A DNA stretch of 64,000 bases from NCBI GenBank assembly GCA_003327455.1, contig QOQU01000004.1:1-64000 (forward strand). The letters are read 5' to 3'. The DNA is from Anaerolineae bacterium. GTDB taxonomy: Bacteria; Chloroflexota; Anaerolineae; Anaerolineales; UBA4823. The notes under the pieces are model-generated. The model worked only from the letters and a program-made list of their open reading frames with translations, had not been told where the DNA came from and ran no database searches. Positions 44,366 to 53,949 of the stretch are shown here, piece after piece. Both the position numbers and the translations under genes were made by a program. Position 1 is the first letter of the stretch. Each line of letters opens with the position of its first letter.

Positions 44366-44990
44366 TATCTCACCCTCTCTTCCCGCCACGCGGGAGAAAG
44401 GCTGGGGGTGACTCAATCTCCCCTCTCCCGTTGGCAGAGGGGACGGGGATGATGGTCTCGCCACGCGCCCTCCGGGAGAGGGGGTGGGGGTGAGGGTAAT
44501 CTCCCCTCTCCCAATGGGAGAGGGGTTGGGGGTGAGGGTCTCTCCCCTCGCCCTTGTGGGAGAGGGGGCGGGGGTGAGGGCTGCTCCCCTCGCCCCCTGG
44601 GAGAGGGGTTGGGGGTGAGGGCATCTCCCCTCGCCCCCTGGGAGAGGGGACGGGGGTGAGGGTCTCGCCCCGCGCCCGCCGCACCTGGACGCCCGCGCCG
44701 TTATCCCTCACCCTGACCCTCTCCCTAAGGGAGAGGGAATCAAACTCCCCTCGCCCTGTGGGCGAGGGGCCGGAGGTGAGGGCTGCTCCCCTCGCCCTCC
44801 GGGAGAGGGGACGGGGGTGAGTGTCTCGCCCCGCGCCCGCCGCACCTGGACGCCCGCGCCGTTATCCCTCACCCTGACCCTCTCCCTAAGGGAGAGGGAA
44901 TCCAGCTCCCCTCGCCCCGCGGGAGAGGGAACGGGGGTGAGGGCTGTTCCTTTTCCTGCCCCCTCTTTTCCTAGAATCGCCTCTCCTCTG
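44366..44990. repeat. tandem palindromic repeat array 1 (about 41-bp units)
   Basis: About eight units of the form CTCCCCTCGCCC-loop-GGGAGAGGGG...GGTGAGGG follow one another with a period of about 41 bases. Two larger units (from about 44664 and 44823, period 159) insert a shared block with GCCGCACCTGGACGCCCGC and ATCCCTCACCCTGACCCTC. Each small unit can fold into a GC-rich hairpin. No spacers of unique sequence, so it is not CRISPR. It lies directly after the HD-GYP gene and before the chemoreceptor. Confidence 0.85.
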
Positions 44991-45269
44991 CAACCGAGAC
45001 GCTAGATATTTCCAGCCATTTTTACGCTGTTTTAACGCAATATTTAATGCGGTTTAACTGCTCTTAACAATAATATGGCGTATAAATCATAATGTGCCTG
45101 GTATTCGGATTTCTCAACTCGCCATAGAGCGCTGCCCTCTGATTGCGAGAGCGAAGCCAGTCACTGCCATATCCCGGCGGGACGACTTAGCCTGCTTCAT
45201 TGCCATCCAAATCATCTCGGTTGGGACATACGCAGATAAATCTTTACGTAAAGGAAGGATGGATGGAAC

Positions 45270-47392
45270 ATGAAATGGATTGACAACTTGAAAGTCTCTT
45301 ATAAGCTGACCCTCGCCTTTGGGGTTACTTTGCTGATCCTGGTGATTGTCGCTGGATTCGGCATCTTTGACCTGAATCAGGTCAGTCAGGGTACCCGCGC
45401 CCTCTACTTCGACCGAACCCTACCCATCTATTGGGTGGGTGAGGCGCAAGCGACACTGTTTGAGTTGCGTGGCAACCTGTATAAGTATGCCCTGCTCCCC
45501 GCCGAGCGAGAGGCAACGCTTGCTGCGATTGAAAACAACAAAACCCAGATTCAAGCAATGCTGGATAAATACCGCCAGACCTCTCTGGGCGAAGAAGAAA
45601 AAGCCGCCTTAGCCGAGTTCGACCAGGCTTATGCGACTTACTTACAAGCGGTAGATCGGTTTATTGAGAACATCAATCGTGGCAATGAGCAAGCAGCCAT
45701 CACCAGCATCAATGACGGTGGAGAAGTTGCCAATGCCAGCAAAGCGGTTGGGGCAGCGATGGATGAGATCGTTAGCATCAATTCCCGCATTGCAGAGGAA
45801 CTGCAACAACAGGCAGAGGCGACCTATATCCGCGCGCGCGCAATTTGTTGATTTTGGGGGCAGCTATCGGGTTGTTGCTATCTGTCGTTTTCGCCCTGTT
45901 GATCAGCCGCTCCATCACCATTCCTGTCTCGATCATGGCGCCCGCCCTGGTCAACCTGAGCAAGGGGAACCTCAATCGAGACGTTGCGCAAGAAGTCAAA
46001 GAGAGCATCATGTCTCGCAAGGACGAGATGGGTTTACTGGGCAAAGGACTGGGAGGCGCTGAGATTTACCTTCAGGAAATGGCAGCCGTTGCCGAGCGAA
46101 TCGCCGGTGGCGATTTGACGGTCAGCGTTGAACCCAAGAGCGAGAAGGACGAATTAGGTTTATCGTTTGCCAAGATGGTTGCTTCGCTACAGCAAAGTGT
46201 GGAGGAAGTTGCCGGCAGCGCCCAGCAGGTCGGAGCGGCTGCCAATCAGCTTGCCCAGGCCTCCAATCAGGCGGGAGCAGCTACCGGGCAGGTGGCGACC
46301 ACCATTCAGCAGGTTTCGCGCGGCATCACGCAAGAATCCGAGTCGGTATCCCGCACAAGTGCTTCGGTCGAGCAGCTTGCGCGCGCCATTGATGGCGTAG
46401 CCAAAGGGGCACAGGAACAGTCTAAAGCAGCCGAAAAAGCGGTTGACGTAACCTCCCAGATCAGCGCCGCCATTCAGCAGGTTGCCCAAAATGCCACGGT
46501 GGTCACGCAGGAAGCCAACCAGGCAGCGCAAAGCGCTAAAGAAGGGGCTGGCAAGGTCAGCAATACCCTGCAAATCATCGAAGCTATCCGTCGCAAAGTC
46601 GGTGAAGCGGCCGAGAAAGTGTCCCAGATGGGAAAACACTCGGATCAAATTACCCTGATTGTCGAAACCATCGAAGACATCGCCTCGCAAACCAATCTAC
46701 TGGCCTTGAACGCTGCCATCGAGGCCGCGCGGGCAGGTGAACATGGCAAAGGATTTGCTGTGGTTGCCGATGAAGTGCGCAAACTGGCTGAACGGGCAAG
46801 CACCTCCACCCGCCAGATCGGTGAAATCATCAAAGAAACTCAACGAGCCGTTGGTGAGGCAGTTGCTGCGATGCAGGAAGGGATGAAGGAAGTCGAATCT
46901 GGCGTTGCGCAGGGCAGTGAAGTGGGCGAGGCGTTAGAGGCTATTCTCAAATCGGCGCAGGCGGTCAGCGAACAGGCAAGTCAGGCAGCTTCTGCAGCCC
47001 AGGAAATGATGGCAATGTCGAGCGAACTGGTGGCTGCCGTGGACACGGTGTCGGCGGTCATCGAAGAGAACACGGCCGCCACAGAAGAGATGGCTGCCAG
47101 TGCCAACGACGTGACCAGTGCCATCGAGAATATCGCCTCGGTCAGCGAGGAAAACAGCGCCGCCGTTGAGCAAATCTCGGCTTCGACCGAAGAACTGAGC
47201 GCCCAGGTAGAGGAGGTAGCTGCTTCTGCACGCTCGCTGGAAGACTTGTCCCAGGTCTTGCTGGATGTGGTCAGCCGCTTCAAATTGCAGGCTCAGTCTG
47301 GAGACGGGCGGAGAGAAGAGAAACTTTCCTCAATGAAACCAGCCATGGTCGCGGGCAATGGGCACTCCCAAAGCCTATCTGAAAAAGTTTAG
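45270..47392 (+). pseudogene. methyl-accepting chemotaxis protein split by a CG-tract frameshift
   Basis: Two frames make one chemoreceptor. The first (45270-45851) carries TM1 and a 4HB_MCP-type periplasmic domain; the second (to 47392) continues with TM2 (about [17 protein letters not shown]), HAMP and the cytoplasmic signalling domain with conserved hairpin ([19 protein letters not shown]). Dropping one CG unit from CGCGCGCGCGC at 45831-45841 restores [10 protein letters not shown] and an intact 700-residue protein. The break could be phase variation, mutation or sequencing error. A second translation start near the break (TTG 45845) is not credible as a functional start. Confidence 0.85.
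45831..45841. repeat. CG dinucleotide tract at the chemoreceptor frameshift
   Basis: CGCGCGCGCGC, five and a half dinucleotides, sits between the periplasmic domain and TM2 of the chemoreceptor. A change of one CG unit switches the downstream reading frame. Confidence 0.85.
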
Positions 47393-47399
47393 GGGCTGG

Positions 47400-47757
47400 G
47401 TGAATCCAGCCCCCTCGCCCGCGGCGTTTAGATGTCTGTGCTCTTATCCCTCACCCTGACCCTCTCCCTAAAGGAGAGGGAATCCATCTCCCCTCGCCCC
47501 GTGGAAGAGGGGACGGGGGTGAGGGCATTCTCCCCTCGCCCAAGTTAGCCCGCCGGGCTTTCATGTAGCGAGGCAGGGTTTTAACCCGCCGAAAAAGTCG
47601 CCCCGCACCTGGAGGCTCGCGCCGTTATCCCTCACCCTAACCCTCTCCCTAAGGGAGAGGGAATCAAACTCCCCTCGCCCACAAGGGGCGAGGGGGTGAG
47701 GGTCTCTCCCCTCTCCGCTTGTGGAAGAGGGGACGGAGGTGAGGGCAATCTTCCTCG
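47400..47757. repeat. palindromic repeat array 2
   Basis: The same unit families as at 44366-44990: CTCCCCTCGCCC...GGGGACGGGGGTGAGGGC, and ATCCCTCACCCT(G/A)ACCCTCTCCCTAAGGGAGAGG. A block with AGCCCGCCGGGCTTTCATGT and GGCAGGGTTTTAACCCGCCG (47547-47590) recurs at about 51118-51162. It lies between the chemoreceptor and the converging third HD-GYP gene. Confidence 0.85.
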
Positions 47758-47798
47758 CTTCTTAGAAGATGAAATCTCTCTCACCAGGACGATTCAGT

Positions 47799-50726
47799 TT
47801 AGATGCCTCGCTCCCACTGGTCAATATTTTCCAAGAACACCTTTACCACCTCGGGGTCAAAGTGTTTACCAGCCTGTTCTCTCAGATACTTTTTTGCCTC
47901 TTCCCGACTCCATGCCTTGCGATAGGGACGATCTGAGGTCAGGGCATCCCAAACATCCACCACAGCAAAAATCCGCGCTGCCAGGGGAATTTCCACCCCT
48001 TTCAATCCCAATGGATAGCCGCTTCCATCCCATTTTTCGTGATGGCTGTATGGAATATCCAGGGCAGGTCGCAAATAGGTGATGGCGGAAAGCCACTCGA
48101 AAGCATAGCGAGGATGTTTCTTAACTTCCTCCCATTCCTCTTCGTCCAGAGTGCCCGGTTTAAGCAGGATCGAATCCGGAATCCCCATCTTGCCAATATC
48201 ATGCAGCAACGCCCCACGTCTGAGATGGATCAGGCTCTCACCTTCTACCCCCATCGCCTGGGCAACTTTCAGGGTCAGGTCCACCACACGTTGAGAATGT
48301 TCCTGCGTCTCGCGATCTTTTAGCTCGACTGCCTTTGACCAACCCTCGATGGTTGCGTCGTAAGCCAGCATCAACTCTGCGTTCAAGCGTTGCAGATTCT
48401 CCAGCATCTGGATGTTATCCATGGCGATTGCAGCCTGAAGAGCAAATGCCTGCAACGTCTCCGTCCACTCCGTGTTGAACTGCAAAGGTGAACGATGAAA
48501 GACCTCCAAAACTCCCTTTAACTGCCCTTTGGAAAGCAATGGAGCAGCAGCATACGAAACAAATTTTTCCTCATCAAGAAGACCCTGACGGCTGAAAGGC
48601 GGCCTTGCCTTTGCGAGATCGACCAGCTGAATGATCCTTCTCTCTTCTGCTGCGGTGCCAGCCTGTCCTTCGCCGAGACGCAACATGCTCCGAGAATATT
48701 CCTGACCGCGAAAACCATAGCCTGCAATGTACTTAAGGGTATAGTCCAGCGGTGAGTAAATCAGTATTCCCACCGCGTCGACCCCCAACTGATCACTGGC
48801 TTGATTGCAGACAAATTCCAGAGCCATGCGCAGGTCAAAGAGATTGGTGATCACATTATCAATCGAGCGCAAAGATTGCAGTTGGCGAGTACGGCGCAAG
48901 GTTTCTTCGTGCAGGCGCATCCGATGGAGTGTGGAGGAACTCATATCAGCAATGGAGGTGAGAAGATGAGTGTGCTCGTCTCCTAAACGATGTCCTGGAG
49001 GAACTGCAATCGTCAATACGCCAAACAGTTCCGTTTCAGCTTGCAGGGGTGAACAGAGCAACCGCCATCCTTGAGGAAAGGTACTTTCACCCAATTGCTC
49101 GGTTGGTTTGAATACCAGTAGAGAGGTTGTGAGTCTGTGCTGAGCATCCAGAGACAGTTTATCCCAAATAGGTTTCCATAACTCAGCTTTCCCGTTTAGC
49201 TCTTGCAGCCAAGCGCGCCCGACAACCATTCGAAATTGAGCGGAGTGAGCATCCTGCACCCATATTGCTCCAGCCGGCGTATCAAAGATGGACAGGGTCT
49301 CATCCAGGAGCACGGGCAGAAATTCTGCGCTGGTCTCCGCTTCGCGCAAGGCTGCCGACAATCTGGACAGGGTTTCCAGTTCGCGCAGCCGCTGGTGTAG
49401 GGCTTTCTCCGCTCGCTTCCGCTCGCTGATGTCATTGATGACTGCCAGAAATAAACCTTCGTTCTTGAAGTACTGCAAGTGAACTTCGATCGGATAGTCA
49501 GAGCCATCGGCACGGCGATGAAAGGTCTCAAAGACAATCTGGTCTTTCTCGCCGCTGCGGAGCGGCAAGAGAAGTTGCTCAAAGCTCTGGCGGTCAAAGG
49601 CTGGTTTAAGATCTAAGGGAGTGAGTTGCTTTAATTCCTCTACGCTCCGCTGCAGATTCCTGCAAGCGCTCTGATTGACAAATTTGAAGCGTAAAGTCTG
49701 GGCATCGAAGAGGTAAATTTCGTTTAGACTGGCGGTAATTACATTGGTCAACAGGTTGCGTTCCTGTTCGGCTTCTACACTCTGGGTGATGTCATGGATG
49801 ATCGAATAGAGCAAGGTACGGCCTGCAACCCGAATCGGACCGCTATACACCTCAACGTGACGGATCTCACCGTTTGCCAGACGATGGCGAAATAAAAAAT
49901 GGTTGCGCTGATAGGCTTTGGCTTTCGCCATTTCGGCTTTGATTTCCTCTTCCGTGAGGGTGTTGATCTGGGCAATCTTTTTCTGAAGCAGGATTTGGCG
50001 CTCCCAACCGTAAAATTGTTCGGCAGCGGGGTTCGCATCGACGATCTGCCCATCTTGGGGATTAATCAATAACATGACGGCGTGATTGTTAGCGAACAAA
50101 CTGCGGTAAATCTCTTCGCTCTCGCGCAAACTTTCTTCCGTCTGACGCCGAACTTGCTGGATGGTCATCAGCCAACCCAGGAGGGCGGTGGCAAGAGGAT
50201 AGAGCGTCATAACCGGCAATGTGATTTGGGGTAAGATCCGAGCGGAGAGATTGCCCGGCAAGGTGAACATGAGCAATAGCATAACAAGGTGAATGATGAC
50301 GCCAAAGAGAAGCAATTCCTTAAGAGAATAATTTTCCCGAGAACGTGGGCGATAATGGCGCCAGAACACCCCCAGCGCAGCCGTGGTCAGGATTACGGAC
50401 ACGCCGGTAAAACTGCCTGCTCCCCCCAGATACATTCGAAACCCGGAGGCGATCAAGACCGCAATCGAGGTGGGCAAGACCCCAAAAAAGAGACCGGAAA
50501 GGCTCAACAAGACCGACCGGGTGTCAAAAATCACCCCCTCCCCCATATCCAACGGATTGGACATCAAGGCAATACAGATGATGCCAAGCAGGAAACCGCT
50601 AAAGATTTGAGCCAGGTTAGGTCGGGAGCCTCGTCGATGAATCCCAATCGTTTCATACAACAAACCAAGGGCTAGTAAGAGGGCTGCATTATTGAGTAAT
50701 GGAAGGATGATTGAGACTCGGCTCAC
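47799..50726 (-). CDS. LytS-type 5TM, PAS, GAF, HD-GYP membrane sensor
   Basis: A 975-residue sensor. The N-terminal 5TM receptor module (about 1-195) has the 5TMR-LYT signature (FDTRSVLLSLSGLFFG, GGAGSFTGVSVI). Two PAS domains (about 205-435), two GAF domains (about 455-770) and an HD-GYP domain (about 785-970) follow. The HD-GYP motifs HDIGKMGIP and HHEKWDGSGYP are fully canonical, so c-di-GMP hydrolysis is expected. Start is GTG at 50726 without a clear ribosome site. It is the third HD-GYP protein in the window and converges on the repeat array. Confidence 0.88.
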   Translation of the reverse strand: MSRVSIILPLLNNAALLLALGLLYETIGIHRRGSRPNLAQIFSGFLLGIICIALMSNPLDMGEGVIFDTRSVLLSLSGLFFGVLPTSIAVLIASGFRMYLGGAGSFTGVSVILTTAALGVFWRHYRPRSRENYSLKELLLFGVIIHLVMLLLMFTLPGNLSARILPQITLPVMTLYPLATALLGWLMTIQQVRRQTEESLRESEEIYRSLFANNHAVMLLINPQDGQIVDANPAAEQFYGWERQILLQKKIAQINTLTEEEIKAEMAKAKAYQRNHFLFRHRLANGEIRHVEVYSGPIRVAGRTLLYSIIHDITQSVEAEQERNLLTNVITASLNEIYLFDAQTLRFKFVNQSACRNLQRSVEELKQLTPLDLKPAFDRQSFEQLLLPLRSGEKDQIVFETFHRRADGSDYPIEVHLQYFKNEGLFLAVINDISERKRAEKALHQRLRELETLSRLSAALREAETSAEFLPVLLDETLSIFDTPAGAIWVQDAHSAQFRMVVGRAWLQELNGKAELWKPIWDKLSLDAQHRLTTSLLVFKPTEQLGESTFPQGWRLLCSPLQAETELFGVLTIAVPPGHRLGDEHTHLLTSIADMSSSTLHRMRLHEETLRRTRQLQSLRSIDNVITNLFDLRMALEFVCNQASDQLGVDAVGILIYSPLDYTLKYIAGYGFRGQEYSRSMLRLGEGQAGTAAEERRIIQLVDLAKARPPFSRQGLLDEEKFVSYAAAPLLSKGQLKGVLEVFHRSPLQFNTEWTETLQAFALQAAIAMDNIQMLENLQRLNAELMLAYDATIEGWSKAVELKDRETQEHSQRVVDLTLKVAQAMGVEGESLIHLRRGALLHDIGKMGIPDSILLKPGTLDEEEWEEVKKHPRYAFEWLSAITYLRPALDIPYSHHEKWDGSGYPLGLKGVEIPLAARIFAVVDVWDALTSDRPYRKAWSREEAKKYLREQAGKHFDPEVVKVFLENIDQWERGI

Positions 50727-50989
50727 CTGGCTTTCTAAAGAAAGTAAGATGGGAGGGAATCTCCCTCCGGCCGGGTTTAAGAGCGAAACAGCAATTAAAC
50801 ACGTTGCATCAAACCCATCCAGTTCACCCCACCACCCGGACTGTGCAGCAATGAGTTTTGGCGGATTATCTGCAGCAATGTTACCTTATGCTCAATTCAT
50901 CATTGATTATAACCTATTCTTAATTTATAAAAGCAGCTTTGCAGCTATCAATTTTGTAGGGATCATTCCGGCGGATGCATTTTTCGCGC

Positions 50990-51520
50990 CTTATTGGAGA
51001 GGGGAAGGGGATGAATCCATCCCCCCTCGCCCCCTGGGAGAGGGGGCGAGGGTGAATCCATCCCCCCTCGCCCCGCGGGAGAGGGGATGGGGGTGAGGGC
51101 ATCTCCCCTCGCCCAAGCTTGCCCGCAGAGCTTCCATGTAGTGAGGCAGGGTTTTAACCCGCCGGAAAAGTCGCCCCGCACCCGCCGCACCTGGAGGCTC
51201 GCGCCGTTATCCCTCACCCTGACCCTCTCCCTAAGGGAGAGGGAACATGTCTCCCCTCGCCCCGCGGGAGAGGGGGGTCGGGGGTGAGGGTCTCGCCCCG
51301 CGCCCGCCGCACCTGGAGGCTCGCGCCGTTATCCCTCACCCTGACCCTCTCCCTAAGGGAGAGGGAATCAAACTCCCATCGCCCTATGAGAGGAGTCGGA
51401 GATAATGGCTTCTGGAGACTAATGGCCCTTATCCCTCACCCTAACCCTCCCCCTAAGGGGGAGGGAATCAAACTCCCCTTGCCCACAGGGCGAGGGGACG
51501 GGGGTGAGGCCTTCTCCTCG
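50990..51520. repeat. palindromic repeat array 3
   Basis: Two small units (about 51020-51110), the shared CCCGCAGAGCTTCCATGTAG block, then three larger units with GCCGCACCTGGAGGCTCGC and ATCCCTCACCCTGACCCTC (51185-51500). Orientation matches arrays 1 and 2. Between 50727 and 50990 I see no gene, only AT-rich DNA that presumably holds the promoter of the third sensor. Confidence 0.85.
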
Positions 51521-51525
51521 CATTG

Positions 51526-51546
51526 AGGCAGGGCTTCAGCCTGCCT
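51526..51546. repeat. AGGCAGG/CCTGCCT hairpin repeat
   Basis: AGGCAGG and CCTGCCT arms around GCTTCAG form a small palindrome at the end of array 3. A second AGGCAGG lies just downstream. Related to the dispersed CCAGGCTTG-type palindromes elsewhere in the window. Confidence 0.5.
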
Positions 51547-51624
51547 TCCTCAGGAGGCAGGGTATAATGATGAGCGCGAAGATGCTCGATTCAATCTAAA
51601 ACCCGTTGGTTCAGGTAGATAACT

Positions 51625-52365
51625 ATGATATTTGATCTCCTTCTCGAAGATTTGACAGAAGGCAAAGTCCTTTCGGTTGAAGTTGGTTTGTTCTGGACGG
51701 CGGTAACGGTCGAGGGTGTACAGGGGGTGCGCTGTGGTCTGGCTGCCACACACGCACAAGCCGACCATGAGCATGCCGAACCAGCCGTGAAGCATGCCGG
51801 CGAGTTGGAGGGGTGGAAAGCCAGCGATTTAGCCCACCTGGTTCACTCCACCAGCTCAACAGAAGTGGCAATTGGCCTGGCAACGCTCAATGCCTTGCTA
51901 CCCGAACCCGCTCAAAAAGTCACCTTAGCCGCCGAAGAATATATCGCTCGTCAGGGTGAAGACAAGCGCGTCGCCCTGGTGGGGCATTTTCCCTTTGTCG
52001 ATTGGCTGCGCAGTCGGGTTGCCCAATTGTGGGTGTTGGAGCTCAAGCCGCGTCCCGGCGATACTCCCTCTGAGCAGGCGGCGGAAATCATCCCCCAGGC
52101 GGACGTGCTGGCGATCACCTCGTCAACGCTGATCAACGGTACCTTTGAACAGCTATTCGCCCTGCGCCGGGCGGATGCCAGGGTGATGTTATTAGGTCCC
52201 AGTACCCCGCTCTCACCACGTTTGTTTTCGTTGGGGATTCACGTCCTCTCGGGATCGCTGGTGCGGGAGGTTGAAGCCGTGCGGCGCTGTGTGCGCCAGG
52301 GTGGTAACTTCCGCCAGCTCAAGCGCTGTGGGGTAGAACTGGTGACCCTGGAAGCCAACCTGTGA
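51625..52365 (+). CDS. DUF364/DUF4213 putative heavy-metal chelation protein
   Basis: A 246-residue protein with an N-terminal DUF4213-like domain (about 1-90) and a C-terminal DUF364 domain (about 100-240; VALVGHFPFVDWLR, ITSSTLINGTFEQL, MLLGPSTPLSPRLF). The family is proposed to bind heavy metals because of structural likeness to enolase-like/siroheme folds; function is unproven. A TATAAT lies about 60 bases upstream (near 51561). Monocistronic. Confidence 0.8.
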   Translation: MIFDLLLEDLTEGKVLSVEVGLFWTAVTVEGVQGVRCGLAATHAQADHEHAEPAVKHAGELEGWKASDLAHLVHSTSSTEVAIGLATLNALLPEPAQKVTLAAEEYIARQGEDKRVALVGHFPFVDWLRSRVAQLWVLELKPRPGDTPSEQAAEIIPQADVLAITSSTLINGTFEQLFALRRADARVMLLGPSTPLSPRLFSLGIHVLSGSLVREVEAVRRCVRQGGNFRQLKRCGVELVTLEANL

Positions 52366-52433
52366 GCGCCGCTGGTCCAACGCTGACGACTGATGGGTGA
52401 TTGCGCAAGGAGGTAATGGGAGTATCAGATCGG

Positions 52434-53303
52434 TCAGGCTTCGGCGGGGATAAACTGCGTCAGAAAGGTCTGTGGGTCGAGGGACAGACGACTCAGGTGC
52501 AGCGCCGCAATGGGTTGAAGGCTGGCAAGAGGGGTGAGCAGGTGCAATTGTCTGGTCTCCGCCTGATAATCCAGCAAGATGGCGAGGCTCAGGCAATAAC
52601 CGTCGCGGTCGGTCAGGGCAAGCAACTGGTTGGGGAAAAAGCGCGGGCCAGGCCAGATGGGCATCTCGCTCCAATTGAGCTCGATGGACTTTGCCGCGGC
52701 AAAGTAAGCCGCCAGTTGTGCGGTGCGATACTGACGGCGCATCTCGGGCGAGCGCGGTTGCACAGCAGGCGAGGCGCGAAAATGATAGACGGCGGTGCGA
52801 TTCTGCCTGAGAAAGTAGTTGAGCAGTGGCTGAAGCTCGTCCTGAATGGAGAGCAGACAGATGGCTTGGGGGGCCAGGAGTTCGATCAGAGCAAATTTAT
52901 AGTAGATTCCACCTTGCTGAGGGTCAACCAATCCATCCGTATCATAGACGATCACCTCGGCTTTCTGGCGAAAGCCTTTGCGCACCAAACGCGAAACGGC
53001 TGTGAGCATGGTCAGCATATTGCCGCGCGGCGATAGGGTGGCTACGAAGCGCCGCCAGACCTGGGTCGGCTGTTCCAGGTCTCCACTGGTTAAGCTAAGC
53101 GTGGTGGGCGGACCGAGAAAGGCTTGCCCCGGATCACCATCCAGATAGGCACAGGAGCGCTGTTGGGCAAGCAGCTGTGAATACAGATAGCGGCAGAAGG
53201 TGCTTTTGCCCGAATCCGGCGCGCCGATCACCATAATCAGGCCGTGCAACTGATTCGGGCGTAACGCTTTCCAGGCTGCAGGGATGTCGATGACGTCTGG
53301 CAA
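52434..53303 (-). CDS. Clp1/GlmU-like P-loop kinase
   Basis: A 289-residue protein with a Walker A motif GAPDSGKSTFCRYL and a Walker-B-like VIVYDTDG, plus the CLP1-type signature YLDGDPGQAFLGPPTTLSL. Relatives are Clp1/Grc3 polynucleotide 5'-hydroxyl kinases; bacterial members are uncharacterised. It starts at a TTG one base after the fumarase beta stop, so translation is coupled and it belongs to the fumarase operon by position. The N-terminal start is uncertain. Confidence 0.75.
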   Translation of the reverse strand: MPDVIDIPAAWKALRPNQLHGLIMVIGAPDSGKSTFCRYLYSQLLAQQRSCAYLDGDPGQAFLGPPTTLSLTSGDLEQPTQVWRRFVATLSPRGNMLTMLTAVSRLVRKGFRQKAEVIVYDTDGLVDPQQGGIYYKFALIELLAPQAICLLSIQDELQPLLNYFLRQNRTAVYHFRASPAVQPRSPEMRRQYRTAQLAAYFAAAKSIELNWSEMPIWPGPRFFPNQLLALTDRDGYCLSLAILLDYQAETRQLHLLTPLASLQPIAALHLSRLSLDPQTFLTQFIPAEA

Positions 53304-53304
53304 T

Positions 53305-53925
53305 TTATTGGGCTAGAAGCTGTTCGAGAATCTGCCTGGACTTAGCCTCGACCACCGCATGTTGGCTTTGACCATGCGCGTCCATGGTCACGACGGCCGG
53401 AAAATCTTTGACTTCGATCACCCACATCGCTTCGGGAATGCCAAATTCTAGCTTATACACGCCGAGCACGCGCTGCACCGCCTGGGCAATCCACGAGGCG
53501 GCGCCGCCGATGGCATGAAAGTACACTGCCGGCACTTCCTGGCAGGCTTGCAGGGTTTTTGTGCCCATGCCACCTTTGCCAATTACGCCTTTGAGATTGA
53601 AATGGCGCATTACATCTCCCTGATAAGGCTCTTCCCGCGAGCTGGTCGTTGGCCCGGCGGCTACAAAGCGGTAGTCTTTGCTGTCCAGCCCGGCTACGAC
53701 CGGCCCGCAATGATAAATTACGCCGCCGTTTAGTAATGGTTTGATAGCCTCATAGACTGCTAAATCGTCGCCCTGAGGGGCGCGGGTTTGGTATATAAAA
53801 GTTTCAACCAGCCACTTGTGGACTGCATCTCGCCCGGTGACCATCACCCCGTTGAGCGAGACCGGGTCGCCAACTTTCAAACTGCGAATGACCTCATCCG
53901 AAATCGGAATGGTTACTTGGCGCAT
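53305..53925 (-). CDS. class I fumarate hydratase beta subunit
   Basis: A 206-residue C-terminal half of the two-subunit Fe-S fumarase / L(+)-tartrate dehydratase beta family (VSLNGVMVTGRDAVHKW; GPTTSSREEPY; GKGGMGTKTL). It pairs with the upstream alpha subunit to convert fumarate and malate in the TCA cycle. Twenty-four bases separate it from alpha. It could instead act on tartrate, but fumarase is more common in this setting. Confidence 0.9.
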   Translation of the reverse strand: MRQVTIPISDEVIRSLKVGDPVSLNGVMVTGRDAVHKWLVETFIYQTRAPQGDDLAVYEAIKPLLNGGVIYHCGPVVAGLDSKDYRFVAAGPTTSSREEPYQGDVMRHFNLKGVIGKGGMGTKTLQACQEVPAVYFHAIGGAASWIAQAVQRVLGVYKLEFGIPEAMWVIEVKDFPAVVTMDAHGQSQHAVVEAKSRQILEQLLAQ

Positions 53926-53949
53926 GGTGTGATCCTTTCTGTTGGGTTT

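Noticed and set aside
44366-44990. CRISPR-like look of the regular repeats
   Set aside because: Units abut one another and vary, with no unique spacers and no cas genes.
45001-45269. c-di-GMP riboswitch ahead of the chemoreceptor
   Set aside because: The conserved GEMM core was not found in this region.
45850-47392. Separate short chemoreceptor starting at TTG 45845
   Set aside because: Lacks its sensor domain and TM1, and the frame joins smoothly to the upstream part.
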